Shown here: in pieces, positions 30,452 through 40,030 of the stretch
Layout of the letters: every line of letters starts with the position of its first letter
How positions within the stretch are numbered: the first letter of the stretch is position 1
Source of the DNA: Folioceros fuciformis
Lineage: Eukaryota > Anthocerotophyta > Anthocerotopsida > Anthocerotales
Assembly (NCBI GenBank): GCA_049999805.1
Contig: JBNGIO010006373.1
Location: 18,201-58,230 of the forward strand
DNA: 40,030 nucleotides
Reading direction: 5' to 3'
Translations under genes and position numbers: made by a program
The notes under the pieces: generated by a model
Database searches by the model: none
Seen by the model: only the letters and a program-made list of their open reading frames with translations
What the model was told of the DNA's origin: nothing

Positions 30452-30654
30452 TAATGGGATAAGTGCTGGAAATTACCTAAGGCACGTCTGGTTAAATAGG
30501 GTTAAAACCCACGCACCCATTCGTTTGGGTTACGATGTTTCATAGGCAACGTTTCAGTTAGTTCTTGTTGTTCATAAGATAAACTCATGTATATACTTTT
30601 TTCAGAATGTAATTATTTATTTTTATTTTTACATACATTTTCAATACTTTGAAA
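30452..30654 (+). repeat. 5' LTR
   Basis: 203 bp, identical to 37230-37432 except for five substitutions. It includes a TATA-like GTATATACTT near the 3' end and AT-rich TTATTTATTTTTATTTTTAC. Confidence 0.9.
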
Positions 30655-30668
30655 TGGTATGAGAGCAG
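30655..30668 (+). promoter_or_regulatory. Primer binding site (initiator Met tRNA type)
   Basis: TGGTATGAGAGC follows the 5' LTR without spacing. The usual plant Copia site complementary to initiator Met tRNA is TGGTATCAGAGC, so there is one mismatch. Its position independently supports the LTR boundary. Confidence 0.8.
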
Positions 30669-31014
30669 TATGTAGATTTGATGTTTGCTGTTTATAAATA
30701 AAATACATTGAAAAAGATGCATTCTGAATATAGTTTTGTTGTTTTTTATTTAGAAAAAGTGTTTTCTTGATCAAGAAAACAAAACTTTCAAGAATGTATT
30801 TTTTTTGTGTTGTTTCTTTGTATAATCGTTGATGCAATCCCTGGCAAATTAAGGGAGTGATCCTGGTGCATCTTTCCTGAGATTGCTATTAAGCAATCTC
30901 AGGAGACATGCGCTAGGACAACTACCTAAATCTGCAAATAGATTGTCAAAATAATTTATATAAAATACAATGTTAAATAGAAAACATTTGACAACACAAG
31001 ATTTGGCCTCATGA

Positions 31015-31746
31015 ATGGCCAACCGACTGGACGGGCACCAATGGCAGCCTCGCCCTGCTGAGCGCATCCCACAACATCAGAATCTCCATAGGAGGCAGGG
31101 GGCACAAGTTGTGAGAGACGTAATTGCAGAGCAACTTCATCAATTAGTTACAGAATGGATTGCTCATGCACAAAATCAACCTGTGCTATCTCTGGAAGTA
31201 AGAGAGTCTTTTAATACCTTGATTGAAGTTCTCTTTCCAGATCAGGGCCATTTGGCCATTGCCCTCCCACCAAGGAATCCTGAAAATCTCCCTGAGATTC
31301 GTGTTCAGAGAGCTTTTGATGGTAATGGTGTACAAAGAGGTTTTCTAACAACACATGTAGCACCTGCCACAAGTGTTACTCAATTAGTACATAGAATTGA
31401 GGCACATCAAGAACATGTAGATACGCGTTTCAGCAATATACTACAAAAGGTCTCAGCAACTAGTGTAGATGTTAGAGACTTGCAGGAACAAATTTCACAT
31501 TTAGATTTTAAACTCCTTACCTTGTTGAAGCCTGTTTTACTCGCTAATCCTGTACATAGAGAAGCAGCCTGTAAACATGCCAAGAAAACAAGTAAGAAAC
31601 ATATGTTTGGTGCTCCTAACTCTTGTCCTTCCTTCTCAGTATATGCATTCAATAAATGGGAGATTAGAAATCACAAAATAGCAAACAGAACTAGAGAGCA
31701 AGAGTCTGTCTATAACAGACCTGCTAATGCTGTCAACATTCTTTGA
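31015..31746 (+). CDS. Extra ORF upstream of gag in Copia element
   Basis: 243 codons from the ATG at 31015. The N-terminus is rich in Gln, His and Arg (HRRQGAQVVRDVIAEQLHQL). The middle has a predicted amphipathic helix or coiled coil (VDVRDLQEQISHLDFKLL). There are no zinc-knuckle or protease motifs and no family I recognise. It ends about 90 bp before the gag-pol frame opens, and that frame has no ATG before its first conserved block. A GTAAG at 31592 could splice to an AG at 31869 in compatible phase, attaching this ORF to gag; this is an inference, since the acceptor lacks a good pyrimidine tract. A closer GTAAG...TTCTCAG pair (31592-31639, 48 bp) would remove 16 codons in frame. It may be an N-terminal gag extension or an accessory protein. 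Confidence 0.6.
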   Translation: MANRLDGHQWQPRPAERIPQHQNLHRRQGAQVVRDVIAEQLHQLVTEWIAHAQNQPVLSLEVRESFNTLIEVLFPDQGHLAIALPPRNPENLPEIRVQRAFDGNGVQRGFLTTHVAPATSVTQLVHRIEAHQEHVDTRFSNILQKVSATSVDVRDLQEQISHLDFKLLTLLKPVLLANPVHREAACKHAKKTSKKHMFGAPNSCPSFSVYAFNKWEIRNHKIANRTREQESVYNRPANAVNIL

Positions 31747-31835
31747 TTTTGCTTACCTGATAAGCATATGTCTGAAGTTTTGATATAATAAACCCCTGTA
31801 AAAGCCACTTTGGAATCTTAGTGTCTTGGGAGTAG

Positions 31836-34800
31836 CTAACCCAAAGCACAAAAGGAAGAAAAATAGCAGATGCCTCATCTAGCCTAGGTGGGGAAGGGTT
31901 TAGAGAAAAAGACAGATTTGGTGGTCAGGATTACGATATTTGGGTAATCCGAATGAAGGGAGCCTTATAGAACAAGAAGCTCTGGAAGGTTGCTATTGGA
32001 GTAGATACTGCTCCAACAGTTTCAAATCCACCCACAGCAGCTGAAAACAAATCATTGGAAGCATGGGATGCAAAAGATGAAGCAGCCATGTTCCTAATCC
32101 GGAGTGGTCTTACCTCAGAGATGCTGAGACAGACATCCGGATGTGCCACTTCAGCTGAGATTTGGTTCAGACTTCAGGACCTGTATGCAGGAAGCAATCA
32201 AACTAGTCAGATGACAGCCCTGCGAAACTTACAGCTTTGTAAGATGAAGGATGGTGAATCAATTGAGAAACACCTTGGACATTTCAGAACACTTGTCTCA
32301 AAATTTAAAAGTGCTTCAAATGAGGTTCTGCAGGATGATATGCTTGCTTTGTATTTCCTTATATCACTTCCGGAATCTTGGTCACATTTCGTTACTTCCT
32401 TCAATGCTTCAAGGCTCCAAACTGAAAAGCTTGCAAAAGCTTCAAATGTGACTATGCCAGAAACCACATTTGCAAAATTAGTGGGAGCATTATTACAAGA
32501 AGAAGCTACAAGGCAAATTCATAGAAGGACAGGCAAGCAACAAGCACTCTACACATCTAATAGAGGACGTGGTGGAGGCAGACCTTATAACAGAGATGGA
32601 GGCAGCTCTTCAAGGGGTGGTGGCTCACAAGGACGTGGATCCGGAGCCAGCCAAAGAAAACCAAAAAGGACAGGCAACTACAACTGGTGCAAGTTACCTG
32701 GTCATTGGGAGCGTGAGTGTCGTAAAAAGCAAGCTGGTATTCCTCGCAAGGAGGGTTCAACCAGTGCTGAAATTCATGTGGTTGTGAAGAAACAACCAAC
32801 CCCTTCAGCCCTCACAGTAGGTACAATTGTGTTTGCAACAAGTTCATTCTTGTATCCTGCCAGCCTGTCAGCAAACACAAAAGCAAGGCCAGTGTCAGAT
32901 TGGTATCTTGACACAGGGGCTACAGCCCACATCTGCTTTGATAAAGGGTCATTCCAAACGTACAAAACATATAAGGATCAGTATGTGTACCTAGGTGATG
33001 ATAGATCCCTAGTGTCTCCTAGTCGTGGAACCATAGACTTGTCAGTTCCATCAGGGCACTTGTTAACACTGTATGATGTTTACTATGTCCCTGACATGAC
33101 TCGGAATTTGATTTCAGTCAGAAAACTCAATTTTGACAATCACTATCACATTTTATTTACACATACAGAATGTCAAGTACTGGATGCTTTCAATCATAAT
33201 AAAGTACTTGCCTATGGGTCTTCAGACAGAGATTTGTTTCTTCTTCACACAGACAGTATTGCACCAACTTCAAATTTAACACATGATGCCAGTGCTGTAT
33301 CTACACAACAAATAGAAAAGGTTAAGTTGTGGCATAAGAGATTAGGTCACCCACGTTCAGCAAAACTTCAGAAACTTGCTGTAAGTGATTTTTACCAGGA
33401 TGGTCCTATTGGGCAGTTGGCATCTCTTCCCTTGTGTGAGTCTTGTGTTATTTCCAAAAGGCATCAAGCAGCCTTTAGAAATAAAGCTCCACATAGAGCC
33501 TCTGAGGTTCTAGAACTAGTACACACTGATCTGTGTGGACCTCTATCTCAAGAATCCATAGGAGGTGGCAGATACTTCCTAACCTTCACTGATGATAAGA
33601 CTAGGTTTGTCACCACCTACATATTGAAACAGAAAAGTGAGTGTTTCAATCACTTCAGAAACTACATCAAGTATGCTGAAAGATGGACTGGAAAACAACT
33701 CAAAACATTACGATCAGACAACGGGGGAGAGTTTACCTCCCATGAATTCCAGGCATACTGTACAGCTGAGGGAATTGGTCGCCAGCTGACAGTGGTTTAC
33801 ACACCTCAGCAAAATGGTGTTGCTGAGCGTCTTAACCTTACTCTGCAAGAAATGACATCTTCCTTATTACATCAAGCGCAGCTTCCATTGCCATACTGGG
33901 CAGAAGCTATAATTACTGCAACTTACCTTAAAAACAGGTTGCCAACTACTTCTGTCGTAGGCCAGACACCTTTTGAAGCCTTCACAAGGCATAAGCCTTC
34001 TATTCTTCACTTGCGCACATTTGGATGTGTAGCATACGCTTTTATACCTAAAGAGAAAAGAAAAAAGCTGTCAGACAAGGCCAGAAAGCTACTTATGCTA
34101 GGCTACACAGAAGGAATTAAAGCTTATAAACTCTATGATGTACCTAAGAACAAAGTCATTTATGCAAGAAGTGTTACCTTTAATGAAGACCTTAATTGGG
34201 TATCAGTGGGAGCTGTTCAGAATGAGGACGTTGATCCCACTGATGATGATGCTTCCTTTGATCAATCTGATCACAGTACTCAACTTGTTCCAATGGAGGA
34301 CATTGCTCCTGCACGTGGGGAAGATCCAGCAGCTGGTTTTGAGCTCCTTGATGTTGAGGACATATCAGCTGTAGAACCTGCACGTTTCGATACTGAACAT
34401 CCTACTGAGCAGCTGGATTTACAGGAGCAATATCCTCCTGAACACGTTGTACAAGACAATGTTAATCCAGTTGATCCTGTTGAGCAAGCTGATCATGAGC
34501 ATGTACCTGACCTTCAGCAAGATCATCCAGTCTTACCTGCAGAACCAGTCCGGCGGTATCCAACTCGTCATAGGCAGCCTCCAAACTTTTACCAAGCTCC
34601 AGACTTCAGGAATCCTTCTTCTCATGTGGCAGTTCATGCTGATAATTTTTCACTTGATCCCTTTGAACCTCAGTCCTATGAGGAGGCACTTAGTCGACCT
34701 GATCATAAAGAGTGGGAGAAGGCTATTCAATCAGAATATAACTCACTGATGGAAAATGGAACATGGGAGCTTATAGACTTACCTCCAGGCAGAAAGATGG

Positions 34801-36257
34801 TGACTTGTAAGTGGGTCTTCAAGTTGAAAGTAAAAGCAGATGGTACCTTTGATAGGTACAAAGCCCGTTTGGTAGCAAGGGGCTTTACCCAAATTCCTGG
34901 ATTGGATTATCTCGAAACTTTTTCTCTAGTGGTCAAGCTTTCAACTCTCAGAATTATCCTGGCCATATCAACACACTTTGATTATGAGCTGTAGATGTAT
35001 GATGTGAAAACAGCTTTTCTGTATGGAAAGTTAGACATTGAAATCTACATGCAGCAGCCACTAGGATATGTGGTTAAAGGAAAGGAGCATCAAGCATGCA
35101 GACTAGTCAAATGCTTATACGGCTTGAAACAGTCAGCCATGAAGTGGAATGCAGCCCTAGAAACAGAATTGCTAGAGCTAGGTTTCACAAAGAGCCAAGC
35201 AGATAGTAGTTTATACATTTACCTCAAAGGGAATGTCATATGTTACTTGGCAGTCTACGTGGATGACCTGATTTTGTCAAGCAATAGTCAGGTCTTCATT
35301 ACACGTATAACAGATGTGTTAGCAACCAAATTCAGAATGAATTGCCTAGGACCTTTACAGAGCTATCTAGGAATTCATGTACAGAGAAACAGGCAAACTC
35401 GAGTCATGACATTGACGCAACCTCGTTACCTCTTAGACTGTGCTGAGCAGTTGGGTCTTAAGGATGCAAAACCTGTTTCTACACCCATGCCGTTTGGTCA
35501 GAAACTCAGCAAGCTGATGTCACCTTCAACTCAAGAAGACAAGGAGCAAATGAAAGGAATACCTTACAGGCAGGGAGTAGGCAAGCTGATATATGCAAGT
35601 AACACCACAAAACTGGAAGTTGCATATACTACCAGCGTGCTTTCTCAGTTTTTGGAAAATCCCGGAAAAGAACATTGGACAAACTTGAAACGAGCCTTCC
35701 GTTACCTGAAAGGCACAGCAAAGATAGGCATAGCCTATAAGCATCAAGAAAGAAAGCCACTTGACCTTGAAGTGTTTACGGATTCAGACTATGCAGGAGA
35801 CATCGATAGTAGGAAATCAGTTTCAGGCTATGTTATTTCAGTTGCTGGAGGGCCTGTGTGCTGGTCTAGCAAGAAGCAACCAACAGTTGCTCTTTCTTCA
35901 ACAGAGGCTGAATACAGGGTCCTGACAGCAGCAGCCAAAGAAATAGTGTGGTGTAAGCTCTTGTTCAAGGAACTAGGTATACAGATACCAACTTGCACAA
36001 CTATCCATATTGACAATCAGGGTTCAATGGCATTAGCAAGAAATCCAGTATTCCATGCACGTGCAAAGCATGTGGAGGTGGAATACCACTACATAAGAGG
36101 ACTTTTGACTGAAGAGAAAGTGGAGCTGCAGTATGTTCCGACACAGGATAACCCAGCAGATATACTTACCAAAGCTTTGAGCAAAGAAGCTCATTATAAG
36201 CACATGCAGCGTTTAGGGATGGGAGAGGCAGAAGCTCTCTTGTCCAACCTAAAATAA
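31836..36257 (+). pseudogene. Copia gag-pol polyprotein with two TAG codons
   Basis: One frame runs from 31836 to TAA at 36255, interrupted by TAG at 31968-31970 and TAG at 34992-34994. Parts in order: gag start FGGQDYDIW; the gag UBN2-type region (LCKMKDGESIEKHLGHF); a degenerate zinc knuckle NYNWCKLPGHWEREC, in which Tyr stands where the first Cys is expected. The protease has DWYLDTGATAHIC. The integrase has its HHCC zinc motif (LWHKRLGH, CESC) and the D-D-E residues in VHTDLCGP, LRSDNGGEF and NGVAERLN. Reverse transcriptase follows (CKWVFKLKVKADG, YVDDLILSS), then RNase H (FTDSDYAGD, SSTEAEY) and a C-terminal PADILTKAL. The second TAG falls just before the DVKTAFLYG block of the RT. Both stops differ by one C-to-T change from CAG, though the ancestral codons are unknown. 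Confidence 0.93.
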
Positions 36258-37097
36258 CACAGAGTTCCTCTAAAGGCCCGAAGAGTTAGAGCTATCTGAA
36301 TCTTCTCTATCTCAACTCCTGACTGCAAGGTTTCGTAGATGGACTCATCTTCAGTTTCAGAACTTGAGCAGTTGACGGGCGACAGACGGTCTTGATTAGA
36401 CTTCACAACTTTCCCTTTACTTTCCAGCCCTCTTTCTTCTTTTAACTTCTTAGTAGACTCTGCACAACAAGAGGGAGATATCAGAAAATATCAAGAACAA
36501 CAAGAAATAGCAGCAGCAGTGAGAGCAACAAAGAAAGACTGTAAAGGACTTACTGTACACACTGACGACGTGCCCAGGGAAGCAACTGCAACGAAGAACT
36601 CTCACTCGCTTCATTATCAGTTGGTCCAGACCAATCCAGACCCTGTACCAGACAGGAGAACAAGGAACAGCGCGCGTGCTACAGGTCACAAGCTTGGTTA
36701 CTTCATCGTAGCTGGAGGGCCTTGGCAGCTTCACAGGGATACGGCCCTTGAAGCTGGTGTTGTAGTAGGAGACGTCCAAGTTCAGAACCCTGATGTGGGG
36801 CGTGACCTCTCCTCCTTCCGCTGGTTCTTCATGCCCTGGACTAGCTTCCGGCCTTGAGTCTTTGGTAGTTGTCCTTGGCGCAAAGCGACCTAGAGAGTCA
36901 CGATAGCGGCGCACCTTGGAAGAGCGTTCAGGTGACGAGGAATACATGGCGGCGGTAGCAGTATCCAGAAGGTAAGCGATATTCTGGCTGAGCACCTCAC
37001 AGAGCATCCTTGATGCAAGAAACAAGGCTGCTATAGACGCGGCAAACTGGAGCTTCACTGCCATCATGCTGAGGTAAGTACGCTTCACGATCTCCAT
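36194..37097 (-). CDS. Antisense intron-bearing ORF inside Copia element
   Basis: On the minus strand, exon 37097-36554 and exon 36459-36194 flank a 94-bp segment beginning GTAAGTCC and ending in a pyrimidine tract plus TTGTTGTGCAG. The phases match and the spliced frame has 269 codons. The N-terminus has a hydrophobic helix (LQFAASIAALFLASRML), suggesting a membrane anchor or signal. Next come a basic segment (RSSKVRRYRDSLGRFAP), an acidic stretch and NLDVSYYNTSFKGRIPVKL. Exon 2 is charged (STKKLKEERGLESKGK) and its last about 21 codons are antisense to the pol C-terminus. I recognise no family. Because the element's own transcript runs the other way, an antisense intron would survive retrotransposition. 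It may be a captured host gene fragment or an element-encoded antisense gene. Confidence 0.5.
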
Positions 37098-37229
37098 GTG
37101 GCGGCACAGTCCAGAGAGGCCGCAGCTGGAACGTAATCGAGTGTCTTGCGCCCCAACTTACTCACGAGGTGTGAACGTGGAAGGGGTATTAAACGGAATA
37201 TTCCCTACGTAATTACCAGCAAGTGGGAG

Positions 37230-37432
37230 TAATGGGATAAGTGCTGGAAATTACTTAAGGCACGTTTGGTTAAATATGGTTAAAACCCACGCACCCATTC
37301 GTTTGGGTTACGATGTTTCATAGGCAACGTTTCAGTTAGTTCTTGATGTTCATAAGATAAACTCATGTATATACTTTTTTAAGAATGTAATTATTTATTT
37401 TTATTTTTACATACATTTTCAATACTTTGAAA
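37230..37432 (+). repeat. 3' LTR
   Basis: Partner of 30452-30654, with five substitutions and no indels. It is preceded by the purine-rich AAGTGGGAG and followed by the target duplication TGCCA at 37433-37437. Confidence 0.9.
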
Positions 37433-37437
37433 TGCCA

Positions 37438-38189
37438 TTCTCTAAGTTTCCTCAAAGGTCAAGACGAGAGCATGTAGGGGCGCTTCCCCTTTATCCTCTC
37501 ATTTCTTCCCAAGGGGAGGGGGAGGATGACAGCATGCTGGTGCCTTCCCCTCTCCTTTCCTCCCACCCTTCCACCAATATCTCTCGTGAGGGTTGCCCAT
37601 CCGTGAAGCTTCTACCTTACCTTTCACTCCATATGCAAATCGCATGATCTGCTGTTATACAAATCATTGGCAAGGGATCTCCCCTTCTCACCAATGATAA
37701 CTTCCCAGATGCCCTCCCTCAACCTTCCATGCCCTGCCCTGCCCTCTGCCCGCCTAAAACATTGCACAATTGCTACTTCAGCAAACGACATGCGATTGAT
37801 AGCGCTGACCAGCTAGTACCCTCCCATTGCCTCCTTTAAACCCTCCTTGCATGCCATTTCCCTTACTAGTAGGTAAGGTGTGGGCGCTGGCATGACCTTC
37901 CCTCCCATAAACCCTACGTGCATTCCCTATTGTTCATTGTCAACGAGGGTGGAGGCTTCAACATGCTAGTGCCTCACCTCTACATGACAATAAGCAAACC
38001 CTACACACAGAGCTCCAACATACCCTTGCCTGCGCTCCCTTTCCATCCCCTTTCCTTCCCTTTCTCCCCATTTTCCCCAAGGTGTACCATAGATCTTTGT
38101 ATAATAAACCTACGCTAGACCTTTGTATCCTAGAAGTAGTCTAGACCTTTTTATCCTAGATGAACCAAATCATTCTGTTCACGTTGTAG
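37438..38189. other. C-rich non-coding DNA
   Basis: Pyrimidine-rich on the plus strand, with repeated CATGCTGGTGCCT / CATGCTAGTGCCT words (about 37533 and 37961) in diverged duplicated blocks. Joining this side to 30446 across the Copia insertion continues the DUF7869 frame for only a few codons before a stop. No gene is supported. Confidence 0.45.
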
Positions 38190-38480
38190 AGGTACCATGC
38201 TCACCGAAGTATTATAACACACACTCACCTAAACTGTAGGTATTGTGTTCACCAAAGTAATAATCCTAATACACTCACCTGCACCAAAGCATTCTCACAC
38301 ATTCACCAAGACCTTGCAAATTTCGACAAAAGAAGGACCCACCAAAGTATCCTACATGTACCTTGCTCTTACAAGTCTAGGCAAAACAAGGATCCACCAA
38401 AGTATCTTGGAGATTAAAAAACCCCGCTGCTCTTGCAGATCTCGACAAACAAGGACCCACTTGAAGTGGGCCTAACCTTG
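38190..38480. repeat. CACCAAAGTA-type degenerate repeat block
   Basis: Irregular repeats built on CACCAAAGTAT and CTCGACAAACAAGGACCCAC. Related words at 26150-26330 show it is a dispersed family. Confidence 0.55.
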
Positions 38481-38874
38481 CTTTAGATACAAAAGAACCC
38501 CCAAGATTTATGGTTAATCAACTAGCCCATAATCAAACTTAGGTTTGTACCACATTAAGATATTAATCTAGATTAGAAAAAAAAACGTTGCATGAGTGAT
38601 TTTTTTTAATAATTATCAAGACTAGAGACAAGAAAATAGAAAATGTGGCTTCAGTGATCGGGTAATTTTTTTCCATAGCATAAAGAGTCGCTAGTGACAA
38701 TATGGGAAGATACAAGAATGATCAAAGCAGACATCTGCCCCCGCCGAAGTTATGACATCATATCGCTCCTGTACGAGAATGATAGCAGAGAACGCATGTC
38801 CTGGCCCCGCCTCTACAATTGTTTAACCCCCTCAAGCTCTAAGGTAATAGATCCATCTAAAACTTCCATAATCT

Positions 38875-39175
38875 ACTCACAAGCCCATCCTAAGGAATAA
38901 ATCTACCACTCACAAGCCCGTCCTAAGGGATAAATCTATCACTCACAAGCCCGTCCTAAGGGATAAATCTATCACTCACAAGCCCGTCCTAAGGNNNNNN
39001 NNNNNNNNNNNNNNNNNNNNNNNNNNNNNNNNNNNNNNNNNNNNNNNNNNNNNNNNNNNNNNNNNNNNNNNNNNNNNNNNNNNNNNNNNNNNNNAGCCTA
39101 TCCTAAGGGACAAAAATACTACTCACAAGCCTGTCCTAAGAGATAGATCCATCTAAAACTTCCATAGTCCACTCA
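38875..39175. repeat. 33-bp tandem repeat array containing a gap
   Basis: Units starting ACTCACAAGCCCGTCCTAAG begin at 38875, 38908, 38941 and 38974, nearly identical and exactly 33 bp apart. A 100-N gap (38995-39094) follows, then two more diverged units. The array is certainly longer than assembled. There are no unique spacers, so it is a satellite or minisatellite, not CRISPR. Confidence 0.9.
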
Positions 39176-39305
39176 CAAGCTCACCCTCGCTCGAGTTATG
39201 ACATCATATCACCCCTACAACCGTTCAACCTCTTCAAGGCCTAAGGGATAGACCCTTTTACAACTTACATAGTCCACTCACATGCCAGTTCAGATATGAG
39301 ATAAA

Positions 39306-39515
39306 CACTAGCTTGGCCACATCGACCTCCATCCTCCTCAGGCCCAATCACTAGCTTGGCCACATCGATCTCCATCCTCCTCAGGCCCAATCAATCACTA
39401 GCTTAGCATATCGATCTCCATCCTCCTTGGGCCCTATCACTAGCTCGGCAGCACAGACCTCTATCCTCCTCAAGCCCAATCACTAGCTTGGCCACATTGA
39501 CCTCCATCCTCCCCA
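39306..39515. repeat. Tandem repeat, 43-47 bp units
   Basis: Five copies of CACTAGCTTGGCCACATCGA followed by CCTCCATCCTCCTCAGGCCCAAT, with small indels. Two further partial units occur at about 39660-39740. Confidence 0.9.
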
Positions 39516-39516
39516 T

Positions 39517-39640
39517 TTAAAACTTGCGTAGGGATAGACCCATTTAAAACTTTGTAGGGATAGACCCATTAAAAACTTTCATAGGGATAGACCCATTTAA
39601 AACTTTTGTAGGGATAGACCCATTTAAAATTTTCATAGGC
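39517..39640. repeat. Tandem repeat, 28-31 bp units
   Basis: Four to five copies of GTAGGGATAGACCCATTTAA with an AACTTT tail, placed between the copies of the 43-bp family. The two families are interleaved, suggesting a higher-order repeat. Confidence 0.85.
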
Positions 39641-39744
39641 TAGTTCTGATATGAGACCATCACTAGCTTAGCCAAATGGACCTCCATCCACTCATATGTC
39701 AGTTATGAGACCATCACTAGCTTGGCCACATCGACCTCCATCCC

Positions 39745-40030
39745 ACGAGGCTGGAGCAATATCCGTCCGCCAAGATGTGTCAAATCCGACCATGTATAAT
39801 AGCGTATACTATACAGATGCAAGAGAATACTACGACTATGAAGGCGGGCTAACTTATACTTAAACTATGATACTAAATGTGTGTATGTATGTCGTTTATG
39901 AACATACGATTCCACCGGCTCGAGCCCCATCCAGCCGTGAAGTTACAACCAAAAACTCAACCAAATACTTTACACGCGGCATTGGTATTTGCCACCAGAG
40001 TACAACCTGCATGTCAGCGCCGACTGGCAG
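39745..40030. other. Non-coding window end
   Basis: No repeat, gene or RNA recognised. The sequence is of mixed composition, unlike the satellites before it. Confidence 0.4.

Larger units (their letters stand above)
30452..37432 (+). mobile_element. Nearly complete Ty1/copia LTR retrotransposon
   Basis: The 6981-bp element is bounded by 203-bp direct LTRs and a TGCCA target-site duplication. Order: 5' LTR, primer binding site, extra ORF (31015-31746), gag-protease-integrase-RT-RNase H (31836-36257), antisense intron-bearing ORF (37097-36194), short purine tract (37221-37229), 3' LTR. Integrase precedes reverse transcriptase, which defines Copia rather than Gypsy. The LTRs differ at five positions without indels (about 97.5 percent identity), so insertion is fairly recent. 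Two TAG codons and a defective zinc knuckle make this copy non-autonomous as it stands. The LTR ends read TAATGG...TTGAAA rather than TG...CA. It is inserted into a DUF7869-type relic. Confidence 0.92.

Noticed and set aside
30613-30837. Minus-strand 74-codon ORF near the 5' LTR
   Set aside because: Lys/Asn/Phe-rich translation of AT-rich leader DNA overlapping the LTR edge; no support.
36450-37097. Reading the antisense ORF without splicing (215 codons)
   Set aside because: The unspliced tail is a Cys/Leu/Phe-rich translation of a pyrimidine tract, typical of an intron; the spliced version keeps a balanced composition.
38875-38994. Regular 33-bp repeats resembling a CRISPR array
   Set aside because: The repeats are directly adjacent with no unique spacers, and the window is eukaryotic.

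Overview
The window looks like nuclear DNA of a green plant of the streptophyte line. The evidence is a set of intron-containing genes with plant-type architecture: a BuGZ/SUF4-type zinc-finger protein, a TFIIS-central-domain plus SPOC protein, HSP101, a DNAJC25/DnaJ50-type J protein, a CRM (CRS1-YhbY) protein and a DUF309 protein. Most introns are short (about 65-120 bp) and transposon relics are abundant. A non-seed land plant or charophyte alga seems more likely than a flowering plant, but the species cannot be named from the sequence alone. Four N gaps are present (1991-2090, 14753-14762, 25853-25952, 38995-39094). Two of them are flanked by exact overlaps and look like unmerged contig ends.

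Layout: 1-5.6 kb is repeat territory with a decayed LINE (minus strand), a decayed hAT transposase 3' end (plus strand) and small repeats. 5.7-13.6 kb is gene-dense: a CRM-domain gene (minus) and a DUF309 gene (plus) diverge from a 257-bp interval, and the DUF309 gene converges on a large TFIIS-M/SPOC/RS gene (minus, spanning about 5.4 kb). 13.6-15.3 kb is repeat-rich. 15.4-25.1 kb is gene-dense again: an ML-domain secreted lipid-binding protein (minus), a weak small ORF (minus), the SUF4/BuGZ homologue (plus, seven coding exons), HSP101 (plus, one intron, with a recognisable heat-shock promoter) and a DnaJ50-like ER J protein (minus, single exon). 25.1-40 kb is a transposon and satellite region.

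The most informative object in the repeat region is a nearly complete Ty1/copia retrotransposon at 30452-37432. It has 203-bp LTRs differing at 5 positions, a TGCCA target-site duplication and an initiator-Met-type primer binding site. It lies inside an older, degraded DUF7869-type transposon gene. It carries an extra 243-codon ORF upstream of gag and, between pol and the 3' LTR, an antisense gene-like ORF with an apparently intact, phase-compatible intron. The gag-pol frame has two TAG codons and a damaged zinc knuckle.

Functionally the host genes are unrelated housekeeping and stress genes: organelle RNA binding, transcription elongation, chromatin or spindle zinc finger, protein disaggregation, ER folding and lipid binding. 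Two of them (CRM and ML) contain stop-free introns of a length divisible by three inside the conserved domain, so an intron-retaining form would remain in frame.
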